Below are positions 36,370 to 47,213 of a stretch of DNA of 64,000 bases, one piece after another. A program made the position numbers and the translations under genes. Source of the DNA: Carpediemonas membranifera (lineage: Eukaryota; Fornicata). The stretch lies in assembly GCA_019828565.1 (NCBI GenBank), contig JAHDYR010000003.1, positions 722,104-786,103 of the forward strand, in the 5' to 3' direction. Positions within the stretch are counted from its first letter, which is position 1, and each line of letters begins with the position of its first letter. The notes under the pieces are model-generated. The model was not told where the DNA came from and ran no database searches. It worked only from the letters and a program-made list of their open reading frames with translations.

Positions 36370-37059
36370 ATGAGTACAACCGTGGCCAGGCAGCTTCAGC
36401 CTCAAACAAAAGGCCCAAAAGATGTTAGACTGGTTGCAAAGCCGATTGACCACTCTATCAATATTGTACCACAAACCAAAGCCGCAGTAACCGCGTTTTG
36501 CACAGAAATAGCTAGCGTTGCGAAAACAGGCGTCTTGTGCCGGACATCTGAGGTCACTGTTGCCGATCTTACAAAGCATACTAAGTTAGAAGGCCGCTTA
36601 GTGAAGGGTGCGCTTGTTGCGATCAACGACATCAAGAACCAAAGCGAGGCGGACTTCGGCCCCGTTTCAGACCTCAACGCTCGCCTAAAGGACATCAACG
36701 AGGAGATATCACAGAATCTGAAGAACCTCGAGGCCACATTGGGTGAGCGGGAGGCGCAGCAGTCGGAGAAGTATCTCGCCGAGAAGCGGCAGATGACCGC
36801 CGAGGCCGAGGCATACAGGCGTGCCTTCTTGCCCTCCTTCGACTCCCTCCACGCCCGGCACGCGGCCCAGCAGAGTGCCAGGGCCGAAGCGCTACGGGGG
36901 CAGCTGCATGAGCTCGACGTGGCGCTGTCTGTGGCGACCGCGCGGGAGGAGGACAGGCAGAAGTGGGTCGCCGCGGCCAAGCACGAGCGGATCCAGGCGC
37001 TGAGAGACGGGCGGCAGGCGAGCGTGACGACGAATGACCTGCTCAGCCTGTTCGAGTAG
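36370..37059 (+). CDS. Coiled-coil protein of unknown function
   Basis: 229 residues, mainly helical. The first 50 are basic and Gln-rich (MSTTVARQLQPQTKGPKDVR), and the rest is Glu/Ala/Lys/Arg-rich with heptads (LNARLKDINEEISQNLKNLEATLGEREAQQ). I do not recognise the family. The ATG at 36370 is preferred; the frame is open to an earlier ATG at 36301, but those 23 residues are unlike the rest. Length and style would suit a cytoskeletal or flagellar component. Confidence 0.7.
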   Translation: MSTTVARQLQPQTKGPKDVRLVAKPIDHSINIVPQTKAAVTAFCTEIASVAKTGVLCRTSEVTVADLTKHTKLEGRLVKGALVAINDIKNQSEADFGPVSDLNARLKDINEEISQNLKNLEATLGEREAQQSEKYLAEKRQMTAEAEAYRRAFLPSFDSLHARHAAQQSARAEALRGQLHELDVALSVATAREEDRQKWVAAAKHERIQALRDGRQASVTTNDLLSLFE

Positions 37060-37481
37060 GATAAATAGGCTAGTAGTAGTAATGCTAGTAGTAATGGCTA
37101 GTAGGATAGGCCATGGCAGGATGTCATTACAGCTTGTTGTCGAGAGTAATGGAAAATTGTGGAATCTGTTTTGGATTTAGAATCGAACGTATCAATCGTA
37201 TCGGACGTATCTTTTCTCATTCGGCACGGTGGGGGAAGATTCAGCGATGGTGTTACTATGGGATGCTCGGGCCCCCATTCCTGCGGTCGATCCATCGTTG
37301 GACTTCGGTGACAGCGTCAGAATGTTTCCCTCATCCGCCCTCCACACTCCTTCAGCACAGACTCGTTTGCTGAGTGTTGCGCATGGTTTAGAAGCCCTCT
37401 CTGGCTCTATGGGCCAAAAGATGCTCGGGCGGTCGGTGCAGTTTAGCCATTGGAAGAACACTTCTTCTTGTTGCTCGGGGA
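37060..37481. other. Intergenic region with an open but doubtful frame
   Basis: Tandem TAGTAGTAATGC-like repeats lie at about 37070-37100. A frame open from 37229 to 37600 overlaps the next gene in another phase. It might be a first exon, but no GTNYGT/YACNCAG pair links it, so I leave it unannotated. Confidence 0.3.
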
Positions 37482-40400
37482 ATGAACCGACGCCCAACAG
37501 ACGCTGTCGAAGAAGAATCTTCATGGGAAATGCGATGGGAGACGTCAGCGTGGTCGAACGCACAGTTCAAGTCATTCTTCAACGATCTAAAGGAGGTTAG
37601 ATCATACAAGACAGTCCGGAGCAGCATCCTCGCGCCCTCGTCCATATTTTTTCGTGATTCAGGCACATACAACGTCCCTTTAGAGCTTAAAGTGAAGTTT
37701 GACTCCAAGGACAGGCAATCGCGCGCTCTCGTTCACTACCCGTCTGATTTCTGGACAGCGACGCCCCACAGGCTGACATCGCTCCTCATCAACCTTGTAG
37801 ACGCGATACATCTCCTTCATTCCCACTCCCCACCCATATACTACCGTTCCTTCGACCCTGCGTTCTTCTTTATCAAGACAAACGGCACACTAGAGCTCCT
37901 CCCCATCGGAATAGGGCCGCCGCGTTCAATGAACGAGTTCCCCAATGTCTCCAACCCCGACCTCCGGGCCTTAGCACTCGACCCAGCCATGAAGATGCGG
38001 CTCCCGACGGATCACGGCGAGGGGGCCTTCACCGTCTCTACAGACCTCGTCCAGTTCGGGATGTTCGTGATGACGCTGCTCGTGGGCCACCCCTGGTCGT
38101 TCCCCGACACCCTGACCGAGCGGATCATCTCTGGCTCGGGCATGCGGGTGTTGCGGATGCCGTCAGACGCAGACCTGCGGGCGACTATATTCCACGCATT
38201 CAGGGACAAGGAGCCCGTGCAGGGTAAGCCCGCCGTCCGTGTGTCCGACGCCTTCAAGGAGCTCTTCTTCAACATGGTCTACCGCCTCCTCTACCTCGCC
38301 TCCCCTTACGTCTCCTTTGGGGAGCTCGCCAAGGACCTCCAAACACTCCACTCCCTGCCCAACGACGCCCCCGGTGTGCAGAGGTCACAACCGATGGCGG
38401 ACTTCCTCGACGAGCTCTTCGTGGGTCGAGCTGCCCACGTGCGGTCGGCCGTGGCGTTCGTCCGCTCCGACAACGGACTAGACAGCGACTCCGACGACTC
38501 CATAGACTCCGAGAGCGTGCCCATCGCCGAGCAGGAGCAGCCCATGGTGCTGGAGGTCGAGCGGCGGTCGTCCCGTGGCATCTTCAGTCCCAGTGTGATC
38601 GACGACTTGTCGGACGACTACGACGAGTACGACGGCGAAGAGTACGACCAGGAGTACAGCGATAGCTCCTCGGGCATCAGCGTCGACTCGCACGGCTTCT
38701 TCCACGGCCTTGGCGAGCTGAACTTCGACGCGCCGCCCCTCCCGCCCCGGTCGAAGTTCCTGCTCGTCACGGGCCGCCCCGGGTTCGGTGTGACGAAGTT
38801 CCTATGGGCCGTCGCCAAGGAGGTCTCGACCGCCGGCACGCACCACGTGGTGATGCTGTCGCCGAACAACACCCCCGCCCGGCCGCTGAGCCTGGTTTAC
38901 GCGGCCATCGAGGAGATCGTGCCGCTGCTGATCAACTGGGGCCCGCCGGTCTTGGAAATGCTCAAGCCCGAGACCCACGCCATGCTGTGCACCAGATTCG
39001 GCATGCACCGAGACCTGCTGACCGTGGCCGAGGCAGAGGTCGCCCCGCCCAACGAGGGGATGCTGGACATCGTCAGGGCCCTCACGGCCGTCGGTCAGGA
39101 CATATTCATCGCCATCGACGACATCCACCGCTGCTCGAAGGACGACGCGTTCTTCTTCTCCTCCATGCTGGCCGAGAAGGAGCTGCAGCTCAGTCTGGCC
39201 GTCGGTCTTGTCCAGTACGACCGGACGCACAAGAGAGCGCTGCCCCGGGCCATCCGAGAGGCGTACCAGACCGCCATCGGCATGTCTCAATCAGTTGATG
39301 TGTCCATGCAAATGCAGATCACCCTGGGCCCACTGACGACGCACGACATCCTGCCTTTCGTGGAGATGCTCGAGATCCACTCCGGGACCAGCCGCGAGGA
39401 CGTCGCCGAGAAGCTGAGGGAGGCGTGCAAGGGCGTCCCCGCAGGTCTCCAGAAGGTGCTCAGGATCCTCGCAGTCAACAACGCTTTCGGGTGCCACCGC
39501 GGGTCAGGGCGCTGGGTACTCCATGCCAACGCCATCGCCAAGGCCGCTGCGGCCACGAGCAGCCGTCTGACTGCCCGCTACACGATCCCCCGCCGAGACA
39601 CCGAGGCGACGGCGTGGATCGTGGCCACACGTGCTGCGGTGCTGGGGTCGACCTTCAGTAACGACCAGCTCGTGGAGTACTTCAAGATGAGCAAGCTGGC
39701 CGAGGACCGCGAGCTGGACACCGAGAACAACCGCGTGCTGTTCGTACTGCTCAACCTCGTGTCCGAGTACCGCATCCTCGTGGCGGACCAAGCCTCGGCC
39801 TCTGGGTCCCAGATGTTCTCGTTCGTCACCCAGCGTGCCCGAGAGGACGTGCTGGCGACCGTGAGCGACGGTGCGATGGAGTACATCCAGTACAACATGG
39901 GGAGGTACTTCACGGCCGTCATCAAGCGGCAGAAGGGCAACAAGGACGTCAACAGCAGTACGAGCAACTTCATCCAGCTGTCCCACTACAACCGGGCCGT
40001 CTCCCTCGTCAAGGAGTCCAACCGCATCCGCCTCGCCTCCATGAACTACAAAGCTGGCAAGGAGGCGCTCAAGGGCGCTGCGGTGGAGGCGGCGCTGCAC
40101 TACTTCACGGCTGGGCTGAGTCTGCTGTCGACCGTGAAGGCCTTGCCCGAGGACTTCAAGCAGCTGCCCTGGAACCTCGTTGTCGAGTCCGTCGAGTGCT
40201 CTTTCGTGCTGGGGCAGGCCAGTGAGACCTCACAGAGGCTGACTGCGGCCCGCAAGCATGCCAAGACGATGCACCAGAAGCTGTACCTCACGATCCGGCA
40301 GATGAGGCTGCACACTTCACTCGGGAACCCCAAGACGGCGCTGGACGAGGGGTTCAAGGCGCTGATGAAGGACGGCATGCTCAAGCCCCCCTCTGTCGGG

Positions 40401-42017
40401 CTGTCCGTGCGGGCAGAGGTCCACGAGCTGTACAAGGGGCTCGACACCCACGTCCCCGTCGACAACAAGACGCTGAACTTTATCAAGAGCACGCCTGTCA
40501 CCCTGACCCGGGTCAATGACTCTGGGCCGACGACCAAGTCGCCCGCGCTGCTCCAGATCTTCGACTCGTGCGTCGAGTGCGGTCGTCTAGAGCAGGGTCT
40601 CTCGTACATTCTCGCCACCCCACAGGGCGTCATCGCGGGCCGAGGCGAGGACCTGACCCCCGAGGTCCTGCTTTCGTGGCTCATTTACGGCTGCATGAGG
40701 CTGTGGCGTAACAGCGAGGTCAGCCAGACGTGGCTCTTCCTAAAGGCCGTGATGAAGACCCTCGAGGAGCGGTGCCCGTCCAACTACTACCGCCAGGCCC
40801 TCATTTATCATATACGTTTTGCCGCGATATATCGTCGGACACCCGAGAAGATCATCTCTCTGCTAGTGCAGGCCGAGTGTCTCGCGCTCGAGGAGAAGGC
40901 CCTCGCAGACTGCGGCAAGTGCTTGCTCGAGCGGCTCAAATTCATGTTCTTCCTCGGCGGTCCAGTCGGAGTAACCTGCGCGGACGCCTCGTCGGCCTCC
41001 TCCCTCATTGCCCGGGTCCGTTCGAGGGCCCTCAGCAGGCCGACGACCGTGATCCACCAGCTGCTCCAGAACATGCTGAGCGCCCGCGCCGATATCGACA
41101 GCGTCGTCGGGGCCGGCCGAGTCGCGGACGTCATCAGCGTCCACGCGGAGCTGATGAAGAGCGAGGACGCTCCAAATGCCTTCACGGCCACCCTCGCGAT
41201 CCAGCTGGCCCTCATCCTGACGTGGGACCTGCCTGCCGTCGCCGCAGGCATCAGCCTGCTAGCGGACAAGCTCGAGGTGGCCTGGTGCACCGGCCTCGCG
41301 GTCCACTACCTCGCGATGATGTCGATCTCTCGACACATTACCGCGTTCGGGTCGAGCACCAGCAGAGCGACGGCGTGCCTGGCCGATATGGACACCGTCA
41401 AGAACATTACCGCGAACGGCGCGTACCGCTTTGTCGAGGCGGTGTTGGCAGCGCTGTACATCCATGCCTCGAGCGGGCCATCCAGGGCGCTGCGGGCGTT
41501 GCTCGCCGCCCAGGAGGAGGACGCACCCCCGCTGTGGGCGGCCATCATCAGCATGCTCATCGCCCAGGCCGCCGTCCAGTGCGACGACTCGGCCTGCGCC
41601 AGGGCGTTCGCTGACGAGGCCCTAACCACGCTGAAGGAGGCCAGTGCCGAGGGCGTTGTCGCGTTACTCCAGCCCCGACTCGACGCCGTGGTCGACCGGC
41701 CCCGGCGGGTCGTCACCCAGACCGTGGAGGAGGTCGACCTCTTTGCCACACCCGCTAGCCATGCCCCCGCGGTGGTCGATGCGGCAGTAGCACCGGACCA
41801 GACACTCTGGACACCGCACGCCCGCGAGGACGCGACGGCAAAGACTCCCGGCCGGGGGCTGTCGTCGGTCGGGTCCAGGAGCGATGACACCGGCCTGCTG
41901 GACGCCCTGAGCGACCGAGTGGTGGCGGACTATTACGGCTCTGTGGCCCACTCGGAGGACGCCCTCAGCTTCCCCAGCGAGAGCTACACCAGTTTTGATT
42001 ACGTTGCGATTTATTAG
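37482..42017 (+). CDS. Pseudokinase-STAND ATPase-TPR-like protein
   Basis: 1511 residues. The N-terminal part (about 60-290) has the shape of a protein kinase C-lobe, but the HRD loop is YRSFDPAFFF and the DFG is missing, so it is a pseudokinase. An acidic Asp/Tyr/Glu linker follows. A P-loop ATPase then begins with GRPGFGVTKFL (about 430-440), in which the usual GKS/GKT lysine is shifted. Its Walker B is IFIAIDDIHR (about 538-547). From about 850 on, helical TPR-like repeats extend (ALHYFTAGLSLLSTV ... SFVLGQASETSQRLTAARKHA). The order kinase, AAA-16 type ATPase, TPR-like region matches large bacterial and protist sensor proteins, minus the C-terminal histidine kinase. The start at 37482 gives MNRRPTDAVEEESS. 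Confidence 0.7.
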   Translation: MNRRPTDAVEEESSWEMRWETSAWSNAQFKSFFNDLKEVRSYKTVRSSILAPSSIFFRDSGTYNVPLELKVKFDSKDRQSRALVHYPSDFWTATPHRLTSLLINLVDAIHLLHSHSPPIYYRSFDPAFFFIKTNGTLELLPIGIGPPRSMNEFPNVSNPDLRALALDPAMKMRLPTDHGEGAFTVSTDLVQFGMFVMTLLVGHPWSFPDTLTERIISGSGMRVLRMPSDADLRATIFHAFRDKEPVQGKPAVRVSDAFKELFFNMVYRLLYLASPYVSFGELAKDLQTLHSLPNDAPGVQRSQPMADFLDELFVGRAAHVRSAVAFVRSDNGLDSDSDDSIDSESVPIAEQEQPMVLEVERRSSRGIFSPSVIDDLSDDYDEYDGEEYDQEYSDSSSGISVDSHGFFHGLGELNFDAPPLPPRSKFLLVTGRPGFGVTKFLWAVAKEVSTAGTHHVVMLSPNNTPARPLSLVYAAIEEIVPLLINWGPPVLEMLKPETHAMLCTRFGMHRDLLTVAEAEVAPPNEGMLDIVRALTAVGQDIFIAIDDIHRCSKDDAFFFSSMLAEKELQLSLAVGLVQYDRTHKRALPRAIREAYQTAIGMSQSVDVSMQMQITLGPLTTHDILPFVEMLEIHSGTSREDVAEKLREACKGVPAGLQKVLRILAVNNAFGCHRGSGRWVLHANAIAKAAAATSSRLTARYTIPRRDTEATAWIVATRAAVLGSTFSNDQLVEYFKMSKLAEDRELDTENNRVLFVLLNLVSEYRILVADQASASGSQMFSFVTQRAREDVLATVSDGAMEYIQYNMGRYFTAVIKRQKGNKDVNSSTSNFIQLSHYNRAVSLVKESNRIRLASMNYKAGKEALKGAAVEAALHYFTAGLSLLSTVKALPEDFKQLPWNLVVESVECSFVLGQASETSQRLTAARKHAKTMHQKLYLTIRQMRLHTSLGNPKTALDEGFKALMKDGMLKPPSVGLSVRAEVHELYKGLDTHVPVDNKTLNFIKSTPVTLTRVNDSGPTTKSPALLQIFDSCVECGRLEQGLSYILATPQGVIAGRGEDLTPEVLLSWLIYGCMRLWRNSEVSQTWLFLKAVMKTLEERCPSNYYRQALIYHIRFAAIYRRTPEKIISLLVQAECLALEEKALADCGKCLLERLKFMFFLGGPVGVTCADASSASSLIARVRSRALSRPTTVIHQLLQNMLSARADIDSVVGAGRVADVISVHAELMKSEDAPNAFTATLAIQLALILTWDLPAVAAGISLLADKLEVAWCTGLAVHYLAMMSISRHITAFGSSTSRATACLADMDTVKNITANGAYRFVEAVLAALYIHASSGPSRALRALLAAQEEDAPPLWAAIISMLIAQAAVQCDDSACARAFADEALTTLKEASAEGVVALLQPRLDAVVDRPRRVVTQTVEEVDLFATPASHAPAVVDAAVAPDQTLWTPHAREDATAKTPGRGLSSVGSRSDDTGLLDALSDRVVADYYGSVAHSEDALSFPSESYTSFDYVAIY

Positions 42018-42347
42018 ACTTATTAGGCTATCCTGTATCTTACAGCTAGTGTCGAATCAGGTAAACTCGAGTTGTTTGCTGCCAACTCGCAATGAAAATG
42101 CGGGCTCGATCGATCTGGTCGGGTCCTGCTGTACCATGATGATGACTGGAAGTGCATGATGGTGGCGTCCGAGTTCACTAGACGGCCATGGAGAGGTGTG
42201 GTCGCGACAGGCTAAACTGCACTTCTTTTCGCCAAGCCTGGCAGTGTGCGTCTACCAAAGCGGAGCTACAGAGCACCGTTAGGCACCTGAAGGGGAGGTT
42301 GACTGAAAGTTCTCTCGAATATTTGGTCCAATAACACAACGGCCACA
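42018..42347. other. Intergenic region
   Basis: 330 bases between the ATPase gene and the coiled-coil gene. Nothing recognised. Confidence 0.35.
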
Positions 42348-44018
42348 ATGGCTCAATCCGCGAGCTCTTCCAGTTCAAAGCTCCGAGCTGAGCTTAGCAA
42401 GGTATCAAGAGATTATCAACTCACGCAAAGGTCCCTTGAGCGAAGCCAGGAGCTGCGCGCCAACTTGGAGGCGCAAGTGAACGAACAAGTTTGTTACAGG
42501 CGTTAATACCTCCCAAATCCAGTAACATAGAAGATACACATCAGGAAAATGGAGCAAAAGCTCTCCAGGGAGTCTCAGCTAAGCGGCCTTGGGAAAGCAA
42601 CGAACAAGATCCTGAAACTTCGGGAGGAACAGCAGCAGGACCGGCATGTCATCCGGGCCCAGGACGAGGAGATCTCCCGGCTCCAGAGGGAGCTGCAGAT
42701 CGTGAACGACGCCCTCTGCACGAAGGAGGAGGACCTCGGGCTGGACCCAGTTGAGAGCCTCGAGGATTCCCTGCTGTACGCGCTGTCACAGGCCAAGGTC
42801 GACTACGACAATGCGATGCTGCAGCTGAGGCACGCTGAAGAGGAGCTCCAGGTCCAGCGGGAGCGGACCGAGGGGCTCGAGGCCGACCTGCAGACCACCG
42901 AGGAGGAGGCGGGCGAGCTAAGGGCCGAGGTCGAGCAGCTCAAGGCTGAACTAGCAGCCGAGAAGCGCCGCAGCACGCAGTTCGGGTCAAAGGTGACGAG
43001 CCTGGAGCAGCAGCTGGAGGCGATCGAGGACGAGAACGCAGCCCTGTCAGAGGCTACCAGGGAGCTGCAGGCGACGCTGGAGCAGAACGAACGCAGTGTA
43101 GCAGATGTGCAGTACGAGTCGAACTCCCAGAAGATGATGTACGACGAGTTGCTCCACAGGTTCGACCGTAAGACGACCGAGCTGAAGGACCTCCACGACA
43201 AGTATGACTCGCTACAGGCTGAGCACGTCACCGACATCGAAACATTTGCTACTGAGCGCGAGGACCTCGAGAGCATTCTCGACCAGCTGCAGCGTGAGGT
43301 CCAGCGGGCCCAGGAGGACGGCGAGGCCTACAGAGCCAGGGCTGACGACGTCAGGATCCAGATTAGCGGGGCACAGGCCGAGGCTGACCACATGCGACGG
43401 GAGCTGGCGGACTACAAGGCCGGGCATGGCCAGTTGGAGCGGGAGCTGGAGAAGGCCAACCGCAAGACCGCGCAGCTGCAGGCGGCGCTCGACCAGGAGG
43501 TATCTGCCAAGAAAGAGCATGCCACGGAGCGGAGGCGGCTGGCCGATACAGCGGATGACACGAGTCGCAAGGTCGCCATGCTCGAGGCCCAGGTCCGCGA
43601 GCTGAAGGAGGAGAAGGACGCGCTCAGGACGGCGAAGAGCCAGCTGCAGCAGACCCTGCTCCGGGAGATCAGGGCGCTGAGATCGGGCCAGACGATGCCC
43701 GTGTCCGGCGCCGAGAGCTCGCTGAGGACGCCCGGGGTGCCGAGGAAGGTTGCATCGACGGGTGGTATTAACGCCGCGGTGGCGGCATACCGTCAGCAGA
43801 ACGCATCGACCAACATCCCCGCTCATACATGGTCTGAAGTGGACGAGCCTGTCAAGCCTGTCACCAACAAGGTAGCCGACGCCGCGACCCGCGCCCACAA
43901 CCTCGAGGCCTTGAGGGCCATGGCCGGGCGGAGTCGGGCCGCGGCCCTGCAGAGCCCTGAACCCGATCAAATTGTGCAGTTTGATGGGGGACACACACTG
44001 CTCGAGATTTCCCAATAG
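42348..44018 (+). CDS. Long coiled-coil protein, two exons
   Basis: The coding sequence is join(42348..42488,42531..44018), 542 residues. Exon 1 encodes a Ser-rich start and a helix (KLRAELSKVSRDYQLTQRSLERSQ) that runs without break into exon 2 (KIHIRKMEQKLSRESQLSGL). Heptads continue to about 420, then comes a disordered Pro/Ala/Thr tail. Family not recognised. With NEDD1-like and ZSWIM2-like genes nearby, a cytoskeletal or basal-body role is possible, but that is only context. An alternative start at 42549 in exon 2 would skip the first 54 residues. Confidence 0.75.
42489..42530 (+). other. 42-nt spliceosomal intron in the coiled-coil gene
   Basis: GTTTGT donor and GTAACATAG acceptor. The end deviates from the YTYACNCAG form but keeps AC-N-YAG spacing. 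Removal restores a continuous heptad helix. Phase 0. Confidence 0.75.
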
Positions 44019-44268
44019 ATTTGATGTCCTAGCTGTCGATTAAACGATGTTCCGAGCATGATTCTCATGTTTCCCGATCTGGCTCTCCAGGCCCGGCTTG
44101 AGAACCTGGCGCAGCCGGGCGATGCAGTGGCTGGGTATAGTTGCTGGTTCCTGGTTCATAAACGTCCCGTATGGCCCGAAATACAGGCAATTAGCGGCCC
44201 TGGCCTAACCTGCATTCCTGTCGTTCAGAATCGTTGGCAGAACAGCGATTGCTGAATAAGAGCGCAGG
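44019..44268. other. Intergenic spacer
   Basis: 250 bases; no gene or motif recognised. Confidence 0.3.
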
Positions 44269-45987
44269 ATGAGTGAAAGGTGCGGACCAGTGATAATGAG
44301 GCCCACAGACGCTGTTCTGAACCACATTACTCGGGCGTATAACTCCCCCTTCCTCGTGATCAAGGAATATGGCCCTACGTCCTTCAGCTTGAAGAGTAGA
44401 GGCAACAGGAGGACGTTTAAGGTTACGATTGGCAATCCCCACTCGTGCACGTGTTCTGAAGGCATGCGTACACATCAGTGCATCCACGTGTTCTTCATCT
44501 TGCTCCGCGTCCTCAACGTTGACCCGGCATCATCGCTCTGCTGGCAGCATGCCCTCATTGACCGTGAAATCAACATAGTTTTGGCCAACAGGTTCCGTTC
44601 TATCGCTGCTTCTCACCCCACTAGGCCTGCGAGACCGACTGAAACGACGGCGTCCTCAGACTCTGACAACCACCGCGCCCTGGAGGAGGACGCGATATGC
44701 TGCATCTGCCAGGACCTGATGACACCCTTCGATGAGATCGACTTCTGCTCTTCCTGCGGCAACAACGTCCACGCCAACTGCATCACAGTATGGCACGCTC
44801 ACTCAGCATCCCACACCTGCCCCCTGTGCCGCGCCCCCTGGACAACCCACACCGTCGCTACCGACACCCACCGGTATGCCATGCCCACCGTACACCCCGG
44901 GGTGATGTGCGGCGCATGCCATGGTCCCGTGGACGGCCCCCTATACCGATGCCGGCAGTGTAGCGACCTGCACCTGTGCGTGTCGTGCTTTGTGACCGGG
45001 ACGAATCTTCCAGGGGCACACCGGCCGAACCACACGTTCCAGGTGAAGCAGAGGCCTTTCGGGCACTGGAAGGCTGTCGTGCCCATGAAGACGGGCAAGG
45101 CAGCGCCCGTGGACGCCACCCAGGCCCAGGACATGATGACGCGAGATCTCACATCAGATGATTACGACCTCCTCTGCCAGCTGGACGATAATGTCGCCAA
45201 ACCCGGGCAGTACACGCTCCATCCCTCATGGCTCCAGTCCAAGGCCTTCCCGGTGAAGGTGCTGACGGACGTGGCCATGATGGGACCCGCGTCATGCGCC
45301 ATTTGTGCGGACGAGTTCAAGATCGGCGACAGTAGACGGATGCTGCCGTGTCAGCACATTTACCACAAGGGCTGTATCGATAAGTGGCTGACCAAGGAGA
45401 AGGACGTCTGCCCTATGTGTAACGGCCCGGTTCTGGCTGAACAGATGAGGGGCACGCGATATCAGGAGGTGGAGGCGGTCAAGAAGAAGGCTAAACCCAA
45501 GCCAAAGCCCAAGCCGGGCCCGCAGCTGATGGGGGCCCTGGTCGGGGTGGGTATCACGGGCGCAGGGCCCATGATCGCCCAGCCAACTGACCGGGCCCCG
45601 GCCAACCGCACCACGCGGCCAAGCTCGGGGGCTTCCACCCGCAGAGTGCCCCAGCGACCGCCCAGGCCGCGGGCACCCAGGCCGAGCTCCACGCAGCCGC
45701 TGTCTTCGGACGAATTGGCGGGCCTTACCGGCGTGGGCGGTGTCGGTATCGTCACCCCGGCCTGGGGCCAGAGCTCGGTGTCAGCCCCTAATAGGAGCCA
45801 GCCCGCGTCTGCTCGCCGTATCAGGGCGCCCGTCCATGCCCGGGGGACCTCTGACGGGGCACTGACGGCCAGACCCGCACACAGCCCTACTCTGTCGATC
45901 GGCAGCATCCCGCCTATGAATGAAGAGCGCCGGAAGAAGCCTTCTGGCAGCATTTGGCGCGGTCTCCCCTCCCAGACGGTAGTCTAG
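44269..45987 (+). CDS. ZSWIM2-like E3 ubiquitin ligase (SWIM-RING-ZZ-RING)
   Basis: 572 residues. The SWIM zinc finger is SCTCSEGMRTHQCIHVFF (about 62-79). RING 1 is CCICQDL ... CSSCGNNVHANCITVWHAH ... CPLC (about 144-185). The ZZ finger is CGACHGPVDGPLYRCRQC ... HLCVSCF (about 212-240). RING 2 is CAICADEF ... LPCQHIYHKGCIDKWL ... CPMC (about 343-385). This exact order is that of ZSWIM2/MEX, a ubiquitin ligase. A Lys/Pro-rich and disordered tail follows. All zinc ligands look present. Confidence 0.9.
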   Translation: MSERCGPVIMRPTDAVLNHITRAYNSPFLVIKEYGPTSFSLKSRGNRRTFKVTIGNPHSCTCSEGMRTHQCIHVFFILLRVLNVDPASSLCWQHALIDREINIVLANRFRSIAASHPTRPARPTETTASSDSDNHRALEEDAICCICQDLMTPFDEIDFCSSCGNNVHANCITVWHAHSASHTCPLCRAPWTTHTVATDTHRYAMPTVHPGVMCGACHGPVDGPLYRCRQCSDLHLCVSCFVTGTNLPGAHRPNHTFQVKQRPFGHWKAVVPMKTGKAAPVDATQAQDMMTRDLTSDDYDLLCQLDDNVAKPGQYTLHPSWLQSKAFPVKVLTDVAMMGPASCAICADEFKIGDSRRMLPCQHIYHKGCIDKWLTKEKDVCPMCNGPVLAEQMRGTRYQEVEAVKKKAKPKPKPKPGPQLMGALVGVGITGAGPMIAQPTDRAPANRTTRPSSGASTRRVPQRPPRPRAPRPSSTQPLSSDELAGLTGVGGVGIVTPAWGQSSVSAPNRSQPASARRIRAPVHARGTSDGALTARPAHSPTLSIGSIPPMNEERRKKPSGSIWRGLPSQTVV

Positions 45988-46156
45988 CAACTTTATCACT
46001 CTCACTGAACACAGCTTTAAATTCTCTCTGATTTCTCGCCGAGTGTTGAATGCGTCGGTCCGTTGGCCAAGTCTGCCACTGAAGCAGACGGCCACAGAGG
46101 CACCCACACTTTGTATTGTCAGATTTGACCAGAGCGCGTGAGATCTGCCGAATTCC

Positions 46157-47158
46157 ATGGGTGAGCAAGTAACGATCGTTCATCTGGCATTTATCATCGT
46201 ATTCTCTGTTTTTGTTCAGTCGGCATGTTCTATACTGTCCAAAATGAGCCAGGTTGACGGCAACTATGAATATAGTGTCCCCGTGAGCAATTTCGCAATC
46301 GAAATCGTGAAATTCGCTGTTGCATCGACATTATTCTACACGAGAACACCAGCGCCCGACCGGAATCGGCAACTCTCGACCTTTTTCCACAGTCGTCGAG
46401 ACATTGTCTTCTTCGCCATCCCCTCGCTAATCTACGTCTGCGTCAACATTACGTACATGATTATGTTCATATTCACTGACCCTGGTACCGCTCAGATGCT
46501 CGTCAACTTCAAGCTGATCACTACTGCCGTCCTCTCTGAGATAGTGTTTGCCAAGCTTCTTTCCAGACCGCAGTGGCTTTCACTCATCATGACGTTCGTA
46601 GGCCTTGCTCTAACATCATGGCCGATGTCTGGCAAGTCGTTTGAGTCTGACATTGTCATTTCATTCGCCCTGGCCTTCGCGTTCTCCGTCTTTAGCGCCT
46701 GTGCTGGTGTCTCATGCGAGTACGTGTTCAAGCGCACCGATTATAGCCTGCACATGCAGAACAGCGTGATGTACTTCTACGGCGCCGTGATTAGCCTCAT
46801 CACCGCCGCTGTAGCCGACCCGTCCGTTGTACTCAACCCGTTCGCCGGATTCAACACTTACGCTATTCTGCTCGTTTTGATGAGGGCCGTCTCGGGCCTT
46901 CTCATCTCGGCCGTAATGAAGTATGCAGACACGATTACGAAGAACTTCTGCAGCGCCGCCTCCTTGTGTGCGACTGTGATCTTGTCCAAGCTCATTTTCG
47001 ACGTTCCCATCGTTGCCCAAAAGAGCTTTGCTATCATCATCATATTTAACGCGATGCTCTTGTACGGCATTCCCGAGTCCAAGGCGCCCGTTCCTGCTGT
47101 CGAGCATCGCAAGGTCGAGAAAGTTGACCTGTCTGATTGCGAAGAGAATGCTGTATGA
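46157..47158 (+). CDS. Nucleotide-sugar transporter (SLC35A-like)
   Basis: 333 residues with about ten membrane spans. The segments SILSKMSQVDGNYEYSVPVSNFAIEIVKFAVA, AIPSLIYVCVNITYMIMFIFTDPGTAQMLVNFKLITTAVLSEIVF and FCSAASLCATVILSKLIF follow the pattern of the CMP-sialate/UDP-galactose transporter family. Such carriers import nucleotide sugars into the Golgi or ER in exchange for the nucleoside monophosphate. The short C-terminus is cytosolic. The substrate cannot be told from sequence. It may serve the same glycosylation economy as the PMI gene. Confidence 0.87.
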   Translation: MGEQVTIVHLAFIIVFSVFVQSACSILSKMSQVDGNYEYSVPVSNFAIEIVKFAVASTLFYTRTPAPDRNRQLSTFFHSRRDIVFFAIPSLIYVCVNITYMIMFIFTDPGTAQMLVNFKLITTAVLSEIVFAKLLSRPQWLSLIMTFVGLALTSWPMSGKSFESDIVISFALAFAFSVFSACAGVSCEYVFKRTDYSLHMQNSVMYFYGAVISLITAAVADPSVVLNPFAGFNTYAILLVLMRAVSGLLISAVMKYADTITKNFCSAASLCATVILSKLIFDVPIVAQKSFAIIIIFNAMLLYGIPESKAPVPAVEHRKVEKVDLSDCEENAV

Positions 47159-47213
47159 ATGCACGATGCCTTTATAAATATTTATTGCTTTACGAGATCA
47201 CCATGTAATATTG

